Assembly: GCF_032854445.1 (NCBI RefSeq)
Contig: NC_088307.1
Location: 29,790,484 to 29,854,483 of the forward strand
Source of the DNA: Liolophura sinensis
Taxonomy: Eukaryota > Mollusca > Polyplacophora > Chitonida > Chitonidae
Length of the DNA stretch: 64,000 bases
Direction of reading: 5' to 3'
Position 1 is the stretch's first letter. Every line of letters starts with the position of its first letter. This document shows, in pieces, positions 1 to 11,545 of this stretch. The notes beneath the pieces were generated by a model that worked only from the letters and a program-made list of their open reading frames with translations, was not told the origin of the DNA and did not search any database. Both the position numbers and the translations under genes were made by a program.

Positions 1-194
1 CCACGCTGAAGATACATACGCGCAAATTCACTGGCCCAAGACTATAAATAAGTACGTCTGAATTAATAAAATGTTGTGTTTATCTAGTGAAATCCACAAG
101 TTCCAAAATCCAAGAAAACCGCCTGTCTAAATGTCAATTAAAGACGAGAAACATGTATGTTTGGGCAAAATAAATTCCTTCCCATTGACCATTT

Positions 195-430
195 GCCAAC
201 TACCGGACTGTCGTCGCTTCCCAGGGTTTGCTCGCTATGCTGTCAGGCTGTCGTCACAGCCCAGGTGTTGTTCGCTATGCTGTCAAGCTGTCGTCACTGC
301 CCGGGTTTTGCTCGCTATGCTGTCAAGCCGTCGTCGCTGCCCAGGTTTTGCTCGCTTTGCTGTCAGGCCGTCGTTGCTGCTCAGGTTTGGTTCGCTATGC
401 CGTAAGGCGGTCGTCGCTGCCTAGGCTTTG
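195..430. repeat. 40-bp minisatellite, about 5 copies
   Basis: A 40-bp unit containing gctcgctatgctgtcaag and cgtcgctgcccagg recurs about five times with point differences. Because 40 is not a multiple of 3, all three forward frames give overlapping repetitive open frames, which are artefacts. The array runs into the tRNA-like head of the SINE that follows. Confidence 0.85.
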
Positions 431-695
431 CTGGCTAATTGGTTAGCGTGCTAGCCCAGGGTAAACACCCAGGAGTCTCTCACCAATGCGGTCGCTGTGA
501 GTTCACTCAGCTCATGCTGGCTTCCTCTCCGATCGTATGTGGAAAGGTCTGCCACCAACCTGCGGATTGTCGTGGGTTTCCCACGGGCTCTGCCCGGTTT
601 CCTTCTACCATAATGCTGGCCGCCGTCGTATAAGTGAAATATTCTTGAGTACGGCGTAAAACACCAATCAAATAAATGAATAAATAAATAAATAT
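430..695 (+). mobile_element. tRNA-derived SINE, family A, plus orientation
   Basis: The left end is tRNA-like: a box A-like ggttagcgtgctagc, then a box B-like gtgagttca. The family body follows (catgctggcttcctctcc, tgctggccgccgtcgtat, attcttgagtacggcgtaaa) and it ends in an (aaat)n tail. The same body recurs about a dozen times in this window on both strands, which makes it a dispersed repeat. The tRNA-like head suggests RNA polymerase III transcription and LINE-driven mobility (inference from SINE biology). Confidence 0.8.
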
Positions 696-1244
696 TGTGT
701 TCCTGCATAAGCTAGTTTTGTGCTTACAGACTAAGTATCCCTGAGGACGTAAATATAAGCGTCATGTCCGACATTCGTATACCATTCGTAGTCCTTAAAG
801 GGTGTTCCAAGTCGAACGGACCATTACGTCTTTCCCGTTAATATGGGGAACCTTAACTCATGTCCCTCGCTTTGTATTGCTTTAATGTTATTGTTTGTCC
901 TGTATGTTGATAACAAAGTATTTTGAGCAATTCCAGACATGTCCAGTGACGTCTAATAAATGAAAATTAACATCACTGCATCTTTTCTGCGTAAGCCATG
1001 GTGCTAGGAAGAGTAGAATCAGCTGCTATTTAAGCACTTACGTGAACAATTGGAATAAAGCTCTAACTGAGGTGAGTTAACAACTGGCTCTGGTTTTACA
1101 ATCTATGCTGTAAGTCTATCCTGTAAGTCTTTACATCTATGCTTAAGACAACAAAACTAAACACGTGGGCGCGGTTGTGATATGTCTTTCAATCTGTATA
1201 CAACAGGCAAGATTTGTTTCAAAACTAGTCTCTAAACAGAAGAA
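696..1244. other. Unassigned AT-rich gap
   Basis: No recognisable gene, RNA or element was seen in this stretch. It has short ordinary sequence with stops in all frames. Confidence 0.6.
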
Positions 1245-2360
1245 TTTGCGTTACACCAGAATTACAGACAAATGAACAATACTCCAAGGATGAACAACAG
1301 ACTTTGTAATTTCCACTAGAGTTAGGAAGAAATGGACAATACACCAAAGATGAACATTAGACTTTATAACCGCCTCTAGAATTACGGAGAAATGGACAAT
1401 ACACCAAAGATGAACACTAGGCTTCATAACTTCCACTAGGATTGCTGAGAAATTCACAAGGATAAGGATAAGACTTCATAACCGCCTCTAGAATTACGGA
1501 GAAATGGACAATACACCAAAGATGAACACTAGGCTTCATAACTTCAACTAGGTTTGCAGAGAAATTGACAAGGATGAGCATTAGACTTCATAACCGCCTC
1601 TAGAATTACGGAGAAATGGACAATACACCAAAGATGAACACTAGGCTTCATAGCTTTCACTAGGTTTACAGAGAAATGGACAATATGCTCAAGGCGAACA
1701 TTAGACTTTATAACCACCTCTAAACTTACGGAGAAATGGACAATATACCAAAGATGAACACTAGACTTCATAACTTCAACTAGGTTTACAGAGAAATGAA
1801 CAATATGCCAAAGACGAACATTAGACTTTATAACCGCCTCTAGAATTACGGAGAAATGGACAATATACCAAACATGAACACTAGACTTCATAACTTCCAC
1901 TAGGTTTACAGAGAAATGGACAATATGCCTAAGGCGAACATTGGACTTTATAACCGCCTCTAGAATTACGGAGAAATGGACAATACACCAAAAATGGACG
2001 CCAAGCTTCATAACTTTCACTTAAATTTTAGACAGAAAGATAGTATGCCAAGGATGAACAGACTTCATAGCTTCCACTAGAATTACGTAGAAAGGAGCAA
2101 TATGCCAAATATGAACAATGTACTTCATAAATCCGACTAGAATTACATGGACAATGGACAATACGCCAAGGATGAGCATAACTTCCACTAAAATGACAGA
2201 GAAATGGAAAATATGCCAAGGACGAACAATATACTGATCAATAAACTTCATAACCTCCACTAAAATAACAGAAAAATGGACAATGTTCCCGGGATTAACG
2301 AGAGACCATAACTTCCACTAGACTTCCATTTCTAAAGAGAAATGGACAATACACCAAAGA
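1245..2360. repeat. 60-bp array, left half (interrupted by a LINE)
   Basis: The unit is about 60 bp with the core gagaaatggacaatacacca then aagatgaacactag. Adjacent units alternate between two types, one with accgcctctagaattacgg and one with acttccactaggtttacag, so the higher-order period is about 120 bp. The right half of the array is at 5,313-6,060. The long minus-strand open frames here are only the translated repeat. Confidence 0.85.
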
Positions 2361-2639
2361 TTGTATTGTATTTTATTTATTCACCATGCGTATAATTAGA
2401 AAACATGTTTACAGAAAATAAAGCATGGCGGGAATCAAGCCACAAAGGGCTTGATCTATCCCGAGGAAGTAGAAGTATGTAAGATGGCGCTGACTGTAGG
2501 TGAATTATAAGTAAATAATACCAGAGTAAACGTTTTACATATTTAGGAAAAACACAAGGCATTGTCATGTGCCAAAAGAAATGTTGTCGTGCATGGCTAT
2601 GAGAAATTTATATGTTTGAAAGTAAGTCAGAATTGTTTC

Positions 2640-3566
2640 ATCTGATTGTTTTCGAAACATTTTACGACAGTTTAGGGGTATTTTATAGGGGTGATATATA
2701 TATTTATGACCGATTAATAAAGAAGACTGAAGGATGGAGAATTTTGCCGCTAGAATATTCAGCGCTCTGTTCTATTCAGAGTGGGTCTGTGTGGTCGAGT
2801 CGATTAGATAGGGTTACTAAACGCATTGCGCGTCTTTGTAACAGACTCAAGGGTCTGAGATGAGAGGGATAAGTGTTACCTCCTAAAACATAGTTCAGAA
2901 AAGGGGAAATTAAGGAGTTGTAAAGTATTAGTAGAGTTGGTTTGTTTATAAAGTGTTTAATATGGTTAATTATGCCAATGTTGCGAGATACTTTTTTGCA
3001 TATGTAGCTGATATGGGATGTCTAGGAATGTTTGCTGTTAAACGATATACCCAAAAATTTTAATTCGGAAACATAATCTACAACTGACCCTAGCATAGAA
3101 AGTCGAGGAATGTCCTTAGAAGAAGAGGATACTGGTCCGATGACCAAACATTTGGTTTTGTTAATGATTAACGATAGTCTGTTTGAAGTCATCCAGATCC
3201 CTGTGTGACTCCGCAGTCAACTTGGGCAAAAGAGGAATCTATAGAGTCATATTGGACACACTGAGTCCGCCCAGCTAAATAACCTGACAGCCATAGGAGT
3301 GGTTTGGCCTGAACGCCGTAATGCTTAAGTTTAGTCAGGAGTATCTTGTGATTCCCGGTATCAAATGCTTGAAATAAATCTAAGAAAGTAACAAGACTAG
3401 TTTTGTTCTTTTCTCGAGCAGATACACGAAAATCGTGTAAAGAACACTTTGCATGCTTGGTGGAATGATGGGCACGAAAACCATTTTGATTATGCGATAT
3501 GATAATATTTTCTTCGAGATATTTTGTAATATTGATTGCTGTAGATTTTTCAAATATTTTACTCAT
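2640..3566 (-). pseudogene. LINE reverse transcriptase remnant, catalytic box deleted
   Basis: The open segment 3,566-3,189 shows RT fingers and palm motifs: NGFRAHHSTKHA, FLDLFQAFDTGNHKILL and GVTQGSG (normally GVPQGS). Directly after GVTQGS the sequence jumps to a part resembling the region well after the F/YADD box (INKTKCLVIG, then ELKFLGISF). The catalytic aspartate pair has therefore been lost in an internal deletion near 3,175-3,190. The thumb-like part (NIGIINHIKHFINKP) continues near 2,870-2,990 in broken frames. The copy is dead. Confidence 0.78.
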
Positions 3567-4416
3567 GGGTGGGAGGATAGCTATCGGTCGATAATTTTCG
3601 AGTAGGTTGGGTTCTCCTGACTTATTAATGGGTGAAATTTTAGCAATCTTTAATGAGTCTGGGATGTGACCACTTTCGAAAGATAAGTTAGTGATGTGAG
3701 CTTACGGAGTAGAAATATACTCGAAAACTAGTTTGAGATCGGACATATTGATACCGTCAGTTCCTGATGCAGAAGATTGTAAGATTTCAGTTGTTTAAGA
3801 AATGGCTGCATGTGAGACGGGAGAGAAATTGAACGTATTTGAGATTGACTGGCCAAGGTATTGAGAAAAGTCGCATGTAGCATGCGGTATTTTTGACTCA
3901 AAGTTTAGATGCCATGGCAGAAAAATAATTATTGAAATTGTCGGCTATATCTTCTTCGTTAGACGCATCACAATTATTTATAGTATAAATACTATATTTA
4001 TATTAAGTTTATGGAAGAGAGAGCGATTTACCTCTGACAAGTATTTTATTGAGAACTTTCTGAGTGGCCTTTATGTCATTATTGCACTGTACTTATTTTC
4101 GAAATATGTTTTGCGATAGAATTTAATCATAATATTCAGCTTATTTCTGTATTTCCTATAATTATTTTCGAGCACTTAGGGAGGGAAACTTAAGTTGCTC
4201 GCTGTACAGTTTTTTTTTCGTTAATTGATGTAAGGAGAGATGACGTTATCCATGGTTTGCGTATTCTTTGACAGGGAGTGGCGACAGTCCGCTCAGGGAA
4301 AACCTCATCATAAACTTTTTCAAACCTTTGTACAAAAATTTCAAGAGGCTTGTTAACGGTTGTTTTTGTTATGACTTCGTCCCAGTTAAGGTTTTTAATC
4401 ATTTCCTTGAACTGAC

Positions 4417-5231
4417 CTATCTGAGCAGGTGACTTTGGTCGGTAGGTAAAACTCTAGGGCGGTCTTGCAGAAATAGGTGTTTAAAAGTATTGAACACAGG
4501 TAAACGATCAGAGATATCAGTCAAGAGGATACCTGGAGTGATGTCAGAATCGTGAAAGTTTAGGAAAATATTGTCGATCAGGGTTGCAGATCTCGTTGTC
4601 ACTCTAGTCGGCTTAGTTGTTAGAGGGGAAAAATAATTACATTTCATGGTTTCCAAGAATTCATTGGAGGCGACATGTTTATTAGTGTGAAAAAGATCGA
4701 TATTAAAATCGCCCATTATTATACATTTTTTGGTGGGCGGAATGTTTCTGAGCGTTAAACTAAGACGCTCGTTAAATATTGATAACGGACAAGACAACAC
4801 CTCCTCCTTCTTATTTTGACGTGACTCTGAGAACATTGTATAACCGGGGATTTCATACAGGATTCATTTGATTCTGTTAGCCAACATTCCGTGAACCCCA
4901 ACACAGTGAAGTTAAAATTAAGATTCTACAGAAATGCAAGTGTCATCAAAGTCTTGCCTCATGCTACGTGGGTTAAAGTGAGAGACAGAGAATAGACCTT
5001 TGCTGTCATAAAATGTTGAGATAAACTGAGTTTGCGTAAAATAACTAGACTGACGATGGGATAATTTATTCCATTGTGATATTTCGTAATGATTGTCGTC
5101 TGTAGATGATTTACAGCGTTCATTTTCATTGAGGTCGATGGGGTTAAAGCACATGTTGTCGATGAAATCAAGGTTGACATCACGTGAGAACAGAGGATGG
5201 CTATTGGAGGAAAATTCGGGAAGAGATTCAT
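4417..5231 (-). pseudogene. LINE endonuclease domain remnant
   Basis: Two minus-strand open segments match a LINE AP-endonuclease. The upstream one (about 5,154-4,918) has the N-terminal FSVSHFNPRSMRQDFDD stretch. The downstream one (4,836-4,417) has the metal-site region IMGDFNIDL, then TRSATLIDNIF, and an S-D-R-L-P-V-F version of the usual SDHLPV box. The S-D-R change at the position of the catalytic histidine would itself damage nuclease activity. The two segments are in different frames, so this is a decayed copy. A further short linker segment lies at 4,402-4,190. Confidence 0.75.
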
Positions 5232-5312
5232 TGTGGAAAGGAAGGATGGAAAGTTAGTTTGGTAGTGGAGCAGGATCGGTATTTATGATATTATCCATTA
5301 TGGGTACAAGAC

Positions 5313-6060
5313 AGATGAACACTAGACTCCATTACTTTCTCTAGAATTACGAAGAAATTGAAATGCCAAGGTTGAACAGTAGACTTCTGACCTTGCACGA
5401 GAATTGCAGACAAATGTAAAATACACCAGAGGTGAACAATAAACTTCAGAGCTTCCTCAAGAATTGCTGACAAATGTACAATACACCAGAGGTGAACAAT
5501 AAACTTCAGAGCTTCCTCAAGAATTGCTGACAAATGTACAATACACCATAGATGAACAATAAACTATAGAGCTTCCTCAAGAGTTGCTGACAAATGTATA
5601 ATACACCAGAGGTGAACAATAAACTTCAGCGCTTCCTCAAGAATTGCTGACAAATGTACAATACACCATAGATGAACAATAAACTATAGAGCTTCCTCAA
5701 GAATTGCTGACAAATGTACAATACACCAGAGCTGAACACTTCAGTGATTCCACAAACATTAGAGCAAATTAAACAATACACCAGGGGTAAACAATAGTCC
5801 GTAACTATTACAGACAGTTACACAATGCACTTTGATTGAACAATAAATTTCAAAGCTTCCACAATACACCCAGAGAGAACAACAAAATTCTAATCTTCCT
5901 CAATACCACGGGGTGAACAATAAATTTCAAAGTTTCCACATTACCCGGGTTGAACCACAAATTTCAAAGCTTCCACTAAAATTACAGACAAATGGACAAT
6001 ACACAAAGTACAGAAAATAAACTTTAGAGCTTTCCCTAGAATTACAAACAAACGGTCTGC
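5313..6060. repeat. 60-bp array, right half
   Basis: Continuation of the 1,245-2,360 array beyond the LINE. Units here carry ttgctgacaaatgtacaat, acaccagaggtgaacaataa and cttcagagcttcctcaagaa. The period is about 60 bp, with more divergent units toward the right end. Confidence 0.8.
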
Positions 6061-6370
6061 TTATCCCAGATGAAAAGCGCAAATGGTCAGCAGAGTATTC
6101 CAGTTCTTCCATGAACGTCTATCTACATGCGAACATATGTATTGTGCTGCAGGTGTTAGCGTTTCTTTCTTTATGATGTCCTTTGAGTGTCGTTCTAACC
6201 AGTCGCTTAAATGTCTGATTACTTTTTATCGATCTTACGTCACGCGCTTTGGGATGTACAGTACCTGGCTGATTCTACCTGGTTTCGTCCACAGATAAAC
6301 CTCTCTCTGGCTCCACAGGCAAAAAACTTTTGAGCACGTTACGTGAAAAAAAAATTCAGAATACCTAAAT
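6061..6370. other. Unassigned gap between two arrays
   Basis: No gene or known element was recognised in this short unique stretch between the 60-bp and 21-bp arrays. Confidence 0.5.
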
Positions 6371-8090
6371 GATAGGGTTTGAAATCCGGTGTGAGGGTTT
6401 GACGTACCGGTATGAGGGTTTGACGTACTGGTATGAGGGTTTGGCGTACCGGTATGAAGGTTTAACGTACCGGTATGAGGGGTTTGACGCACCGGTATGA
6501 AGGTTTGATGTACCGGTATGAAGGTTTAACGTACCGGTATAAAGGTTTGACGTACCGGTATGAAGATTTGACATACTGGTGTGAGGGTTTGACGTACCGG
6601 TATGAGGGTTTGACGTACCGGTATAAGGGTTTGACGTACCGGTATGAAGGTTTAACGTACAGGTATGAGGGTTTGACGTACATGTATGAAGGTTTGACGC
6701 ACCGGTATGAAGGTTTGACGTACCGGTATGAAGGTTTAACGTACCGGTATGAGGGTTTGACGTACCGGTATAAGGGTTTGACGTACCGGTATGAAGATTT
6801 GACATACTGGTGTGAGGGTTTGACGTACCGGTATGAGGGTTTGACGTACCGGTATAAGGGTTTGACGTACCGGTATGAGGGTTTAACGTACCGGCATAAG
6901 TGTTTGACGTACCGGTATGAGGGTTTGACGTACCGGTATAAGGGTTTTGCCGTACCGGTATAAGGGTTTGGCGTACCGGTATGAGGGTTTGACGTACCGG
7001 TATAAGGGTTTGACGTACCGGTATGAGGGTTTGACGTACCGGTATGAGGGTTTGACGTTCCGGTATGAGGGTTTGACGTACCGGTATAAGGGTTTTGCGT
7101 ACCGGTATGAGGGTTTGACGTACCGGTATAAGGGTTTGACGTACCGGTATGAGGGTTTGACGTACCGGTATGAGGGTTTGACGTACCGGTATGAGGGTTT
7201 GACGTACCGGTATAAGGGTTTGACGTACCGGTATAAGTGTTTGACGTACCGGTATGAGGGTTTTGACGTACCGGTATGAGGGTTTGACGTACCGGTATGA
7301 GGGTTTGACGTACCGGTATAAGGGTTTGACGTACCGGTATGAGGGTTTGACGTACCGGTATAAGGGTTTGACGTACCGGTATGAGGGTTTGACGTACCGG
7401 TATAAGGGTTTGGCGTACCGGTATGAGGGTTTGACGTACCGGTATAAGGGTTTGACGTACCGGTATGAGGGTTTAACGTACCGGCATAAGTGTTTGACGT
7501 ACCGGTATGAGGGTTTGACGTACCGGTATAAGGGTTTGACGTACCGGTATAAGTGTTTGGCGTACCGGTATGAGGGTTTAACGTACCGGCATAAGTGTTT
7601 GACGTACCGGTATGAGGGTTTTGACGTACCGGTATGAGGGTTTGACGTACCGGTATGAGGGTTTGACGTACCGGTATAAGGGTTTGACGTACCGGTATGA
7701 GGGTTTGACGTACCGGTATGAGGGTTTGACGTACCGCTATAAGGGTTTGGCGTACCGGTATGAGGGTTTGACGTACCGGTATAAGGGTTTGACGTACCGG
7801 TATGAGGGTTTGACGTACCGGTATGAGGGTTTGACGTACCGGTATAAGGGTTTTGCGTACCGGTATGAGGGTTTGACGTACCGGTATAAGGGTTTGACGT
7901 ACCGGTATAAGGGTTTGACGTACCGGTATAAGGGTTTGACGTACCGGTATGAGGGTTTGACGTACCGGTATGAGGGTTTTGACGTACCGGTATGAGGGTT
8001 TGACGTACCGGTATGAGGGTTTGACATACCGGTATGAGGGTTTTGACGTACCGGTATAAGGGTTTGGTGTACCGGTATGAAGGTTTGCCT
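6371..8090. repeat. 21-bp minisatellite, about 80 copies
   Basis: The 21-bp unit is ggtttgacgtaccggtatga plus one base, with frequent ataagg/atgagg alternation. Because 21 bp is seven codons, nearly all frames on both strands stay open. The resulting long repetitive peptides (TYRYEGL-type on plus, YRYVKPS- and IPVRQTL-type on minus) are not supported as genes. Each unit contains the 8-bp palindrome taccggta. Units with an extra t (ggttttgacg) recur at 7,261, 7,619 and 7,977, spaced 358 bp (17 units plus 1 base), so the array has a higher-order repeat. Confidence 0.92.
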
Positions 8091-8325
8091 CAGTATATTG
8101 CGCCATTGAGTTACCGAAGGCAAGTAAGCTGCCCCACCCTAGCCATTATACTGACATGTGTCAACCAGTCGTTGCACTATCCCCTTCATGCTGGACGCCA
8201 AACGAGGAAGTTACAACTTCCTCTTTTAAAGTCTTTGGTTTGATTCGACCCAGGAAAGTCCTAGATCTACCGGTCCCGAAGCGGACGCTCTACCCACTAT
8301 GCAATCCGGGCAAGTATATTGCGCC
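8091..8325 (-). mobile_element. tRNA-derived SINE, family B, partial
   Basis: On the minus strand the tRNA-like head begins near 8,310 (ttgcccggattgcatagtgg, then gtagagcgtccgcttcggga). The body shares gaagttacaac, tatccccttcatgctg, caaccagtcgttgcac and ccgaaggcaagtaag with the longer copy at 43,078-43,553. It is truncated at the side next to the 21-bp array. Confidence 0.75.
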
Positions 8326-9234
8326 ATCGTAGGCCTACTTTTCAACAAACAGAAACGTGGAATAAATGTGACTTACAGTGAATAAGGTGTTTAGACGCTA
8401 TCACGCGCGACGAGATATCACGAGATCCCGCAGGTTATTCTTGATCAACCGAAATATAATATTTCAGCAAAGAAAAGTGTTCCCTACTTCCTAGTAGGCT
8501 ATTTGTCTCTGTGTAAGTGCTCTATGAGGAACTGCGTGCTAGTGTAGATGTACCGCCCTATTTGTGTTTGTATTTCATTCAACATTGTTTGGTCCTATCT
8601 GTTAGAACTCCCAGTGACAACATGAACTCCTTTCACTAATCAGCTACCTATTGACATGATCTGGACCTGTGGCATTACCAGGACGGTGTTTTGTGATCCG
8701 TCAAAAGCCACCTGTCTACCATCGTCTCGAATGAACGAGGACAGGCTCTGTGGATCAGGAGTGGCCAATAGCTGTTAATTTGTCTTCAACAGAGCTATGG
8801 TAGTATGGCTGTGACGGAATTCCAGGCAGGTTTCTGATTCCGCCCCAGTCAACCGTCACAATAACCTGCCGTCAACTGACAGCTAATGTATGTGGTAGGG
8901 GTTGGGTGGTGATATCCGGGAGGAGTGGGGGGGGGGGGGGGGGGTTGGGAAGACTATTCCCAAGATGTCAGTGTTACATGCATCGAAGACCTGTATTTTT
9001 CTCCATAAAATAAACTTACATATTTACTTGTTTACACAAATGGGGCGGGAAACTCTTTTCAAATAGCGGATCTTAATCAAGATTCGATTTGTGGTAAGAG
9101 TATGTACAATTCAGCAAAATGGAAAGAACTGTCAGTCAATGTAGTCGGAAAGTATAAATTGTAAGAAAGAGAGTGTTCGTATTTTGATGCGATATTTCAC
9201 ATTTAACAGGTCGATTCAACAAATCTCACCGTCT
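8326..9234. other. Unassigned region with an 18-G run
   Basis: No gene was recognised. The notable feature is an uninterrupted run of 18 G at 8,927-8,944, preceded by ggtaggggttgggtgg. This G-rich tract could fold as a G-quadruplex and is likely to vary in length between individuals or assemblies. Confidence 0.5.
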
Positions 9235-9525
9235 GAATGCGAGGTCTAGACCAATCAGGTCGCATGTTTTTGTTGATGGACTGCAAATCTAGACCAATCA
9301 GGTGGCTAGTTCACCCTGAGGAACTACCATCTCTAGACCAGTCAAGTGGCTAATTCTCCCTGAGGGATACAAGCTCTAGATCAATGAGGTCGAATGTTCT
9401 CTTTGAGGGAGTAAAAGCTGTAGAACAATCAGGCTGCTTGTTCTCCCCGTGGGATTATAATCTCTAGGCTAATTAGATCTCTTGATTTCGTTGAGGGACT
9501 AAAAACTCAAGAGCAATCAGTTCGC
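9235..9525. repeat. Degenerate 43-44-bp repeat, about 7 copies
   Basis: The core tctagaccaatcaggt followed by gttctccctgagggac recurs every 43-44 bp (tctaga starts near 9,245, 9,288, 9,332 and 9,375, with more diverged units to 9,506). Copies differ noticeably, which points to an older array. Confidence 0.75.
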
Positions 9526-10624
9526 AACTTCTATATTGTCATTAAAACACTTTCTTCATTATTTAAATGAAATCTGAGCATCTTTTGGAGGAAGCGAAGA
9601 CTAAACAGAAACAATACATCTGACATAGTGGCGCGATTGGTGTGGCAAGAAGAAATATTCAGCTTGGAAAGGTTCTAAATGTGATCTGCTTCGGCGTTGT
9701 GTATTCCGGGGAAAGTACGCCTGCATGACATGTCCTTACCAAAACTATGATTATCGGATACAGTTACATTATATATGTAAAGAAAACACCTGGTAGTGTC
9801 AGTTAAAGGTCGCCTTTAAAAGCGTTATGGCCAAGGTAGGGCACTATAGTTATGATGAGGGCATATCTTGTTCATACATACTACATAGACCGACAGTACT
9901 TTCTTGTACAACTACTTGCTTGCTCTCAGTGAAGTCTTTATCTTATCAACATACCATGAATAACATCACTGAAGTGTAACACATTTTCCTTTTACGATTA
10001 CTTGTGTGTTTACCTGTAGTGTTACTGCGCGTCGTCTCTTCAAAGGGCTAGATCTTCCCGGAGACCATGCTTTAACCAGGATGCCGGGTTGCCCTCTTTG
10101 ATGAGAAAACCAGCTTTCTTCCATGGAACACGACTGGTGGTATGTTAAAAGCACTATTCCTTTTGATCACGTTATGAACAAGCGGAAAATGTTGGGATAA
10201 ACTTTTTTCTCGATTTTCCTCCCAGTGCTGAGGACAGAGTGATGTTTGAAGTTTTCACTGGTTTCATTCGTACTAAGTGTCGGTGTGGGAACCAGCTACG
10301 TTTACTTGGATTTTGTCCCAGCTATCTCCATCTAAATCCATTCTTTAAAAATCTATATAAGTAACGCCATACATGCTGATGAAGAGAGCTATTGTGATGT
10401 AGGCCTAAATCAAGATGAACATATTTAAAACCAGCCAAAATCACTCAAATGTCAGGTAAAAGTCGAAAACCAATTCCTATGTTTAAAATATATAATCGAG
10501 ACATATAATAATAGGTATATAATCTAAGAAAGTGAATGGAGATATGTAATCTAGAAAAGTGTGCAGAAATAAAACAAACACCTGGAAAAGTGCGTATAGA
10601 AATGTGTTAGAATTAAAATATATT
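9526..10624. other. Unassigned gap
   Basis: No gene, RNA or known element was recognised. At 10,490-10,600 there is a weak AT-rich short repeat built on tataatctaagaaagtg / tgtaatctagaaaagtg. Confidence 0.5.
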
Positions 10625-10870
10625 CGGGGTGGTCCATGACTGAGGTGGTTAGTGTACCAGAGCGGCTCAATGACACAGAAGTCTCTCGTCAATACGGTAG
10701 CTATGAGTCCAAGTTCAGATCATGCTGGCTTCTTCTCTGGCCGTACGTGGAAAGGTGATGCTCGTGAGTTTGCCCCGGTCTCTGTCCGGTTTCTTCCCAC
10801 CATAATGCTGTCCGCCGTCGTATAAATAAAATATTCTTGAGTACGGCGTAAGACACCACTCAAATACAAT
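10625..10870 (+). mobile_element. SINE family A, plus orientation, with body deletion
   Basis: The family body is recognisable (catgctggcttcttctctgg, taatgctgtccgccgtcgta, attcttgagtacggcgtaag). The tRNA-like head is at the left (gaggtggttagtgtaccaga). The middle that normally reads tctgccaacaacctgcagg is partly deleted. Confidence 0.75.
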
Positions 10871-11189
10871 ATGGGTGAAATAACTCAGATATGGAGGCGG
10901 GTTTGCAGAGTGTTTGCCGAACATGGGTAAAGCAGTCAACAAGGATATGATTGATGCCGTATTGGCGTCACCGGACATACGCTCTTGACTCGACCAATGC
11001 CTCTAACGAGTATAAAATGGTGTATTAAACGAGAATGCCGGATACGATACCACGTTATCACTTCTTGATCTCGCTACACATGACACACCATGAGTTTAAG
11101 GAATATGACAAAGGGCTACAAATTACGAATAACTCCTTAAAATACATAAATAACATACATGTATAAATATATAAGCAAGTCTTTCTATC
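10871..11189. other. Unassigned gap
   Basis: Nothing recognisable was seen. Confidence 0.5.
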
Positions 11190-11545
11190 TGAGGTACACA
11201 TTACATATGGTGCATATTACACGCGGTGCACATCACGTATGGTATGCATTGCACGTGTTATACATTGCGGATGACTAACAATACACATGGTAGACATTAC
11301 GGATGATTAACAATACACATGGTAGACATTAAACATTTGACATATTAAACGTGGTACACATTGCACATGGTACACATTACACATGGTACACATTACGGAT
11401 GACTCACATTACACATGGTAGATATATCACACTGGACATATTACACATGTTACATGTTACACATTACACATGGTACGCATTACACATGGTACACGTTACA
11501 CATGGTACACATTACACATGGTACACATTTTGTATGGTAAACATT
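11190..11545. repeat. Short repeat (acacatggtacacatt-type, about 16-20 bp)
   Basis: Variants of acacatggtacacattac recur irregularly about 18 times, with units such as acatggtagacatt and acggatgac mixed in. The array is AT-rich and imperfect. Open frames across it give repetitive HMVHITHG-like peptides and are not genes. Confidence 0.8.

Larger units (their letters stand above)
2361..5312 (-). mobile_element. Degenerate non-LTR retrotransposon (CR1/Jockey-like LINE)
   Basis: On the minus strand, pieces of an apurinic-type endonuclease are followed by pieces of a reverse transcriptase, in the order endonuclease, linker, RT, as in CR1/L2/Jockey-group LINEs. The low-coordinate end is an A-rich tail (reverse complement of tattgtattttatttatt). 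The element lies inside the 60-bp array: the left flank ends in acaccaaaga and the right flank resumes at agatgaacactag, so the array is continuous once the insert is removed. Frames are broken in several places and the RT catalytic YADD-type box appears deleted. It is almost certainly inactive. The exact clade is not settled. Confidence 0.82.

Noticed and set aside
131-446. Overlapping cysteine-rich open frames resembling a secreted peptide family
   Set aside because: All three frames are open because of the 40-bp repeat. There is no signal peptide and the cysteine pattern follows the repeat.
6883-8106. 407-residue minus-strand open frame, and several plus-strand frames, in the 21-bp array
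   Set aside because: The unit is seven codons and free of stops in most frames. The peptides are only the translated repeat and switch motif where an extra base occurs.
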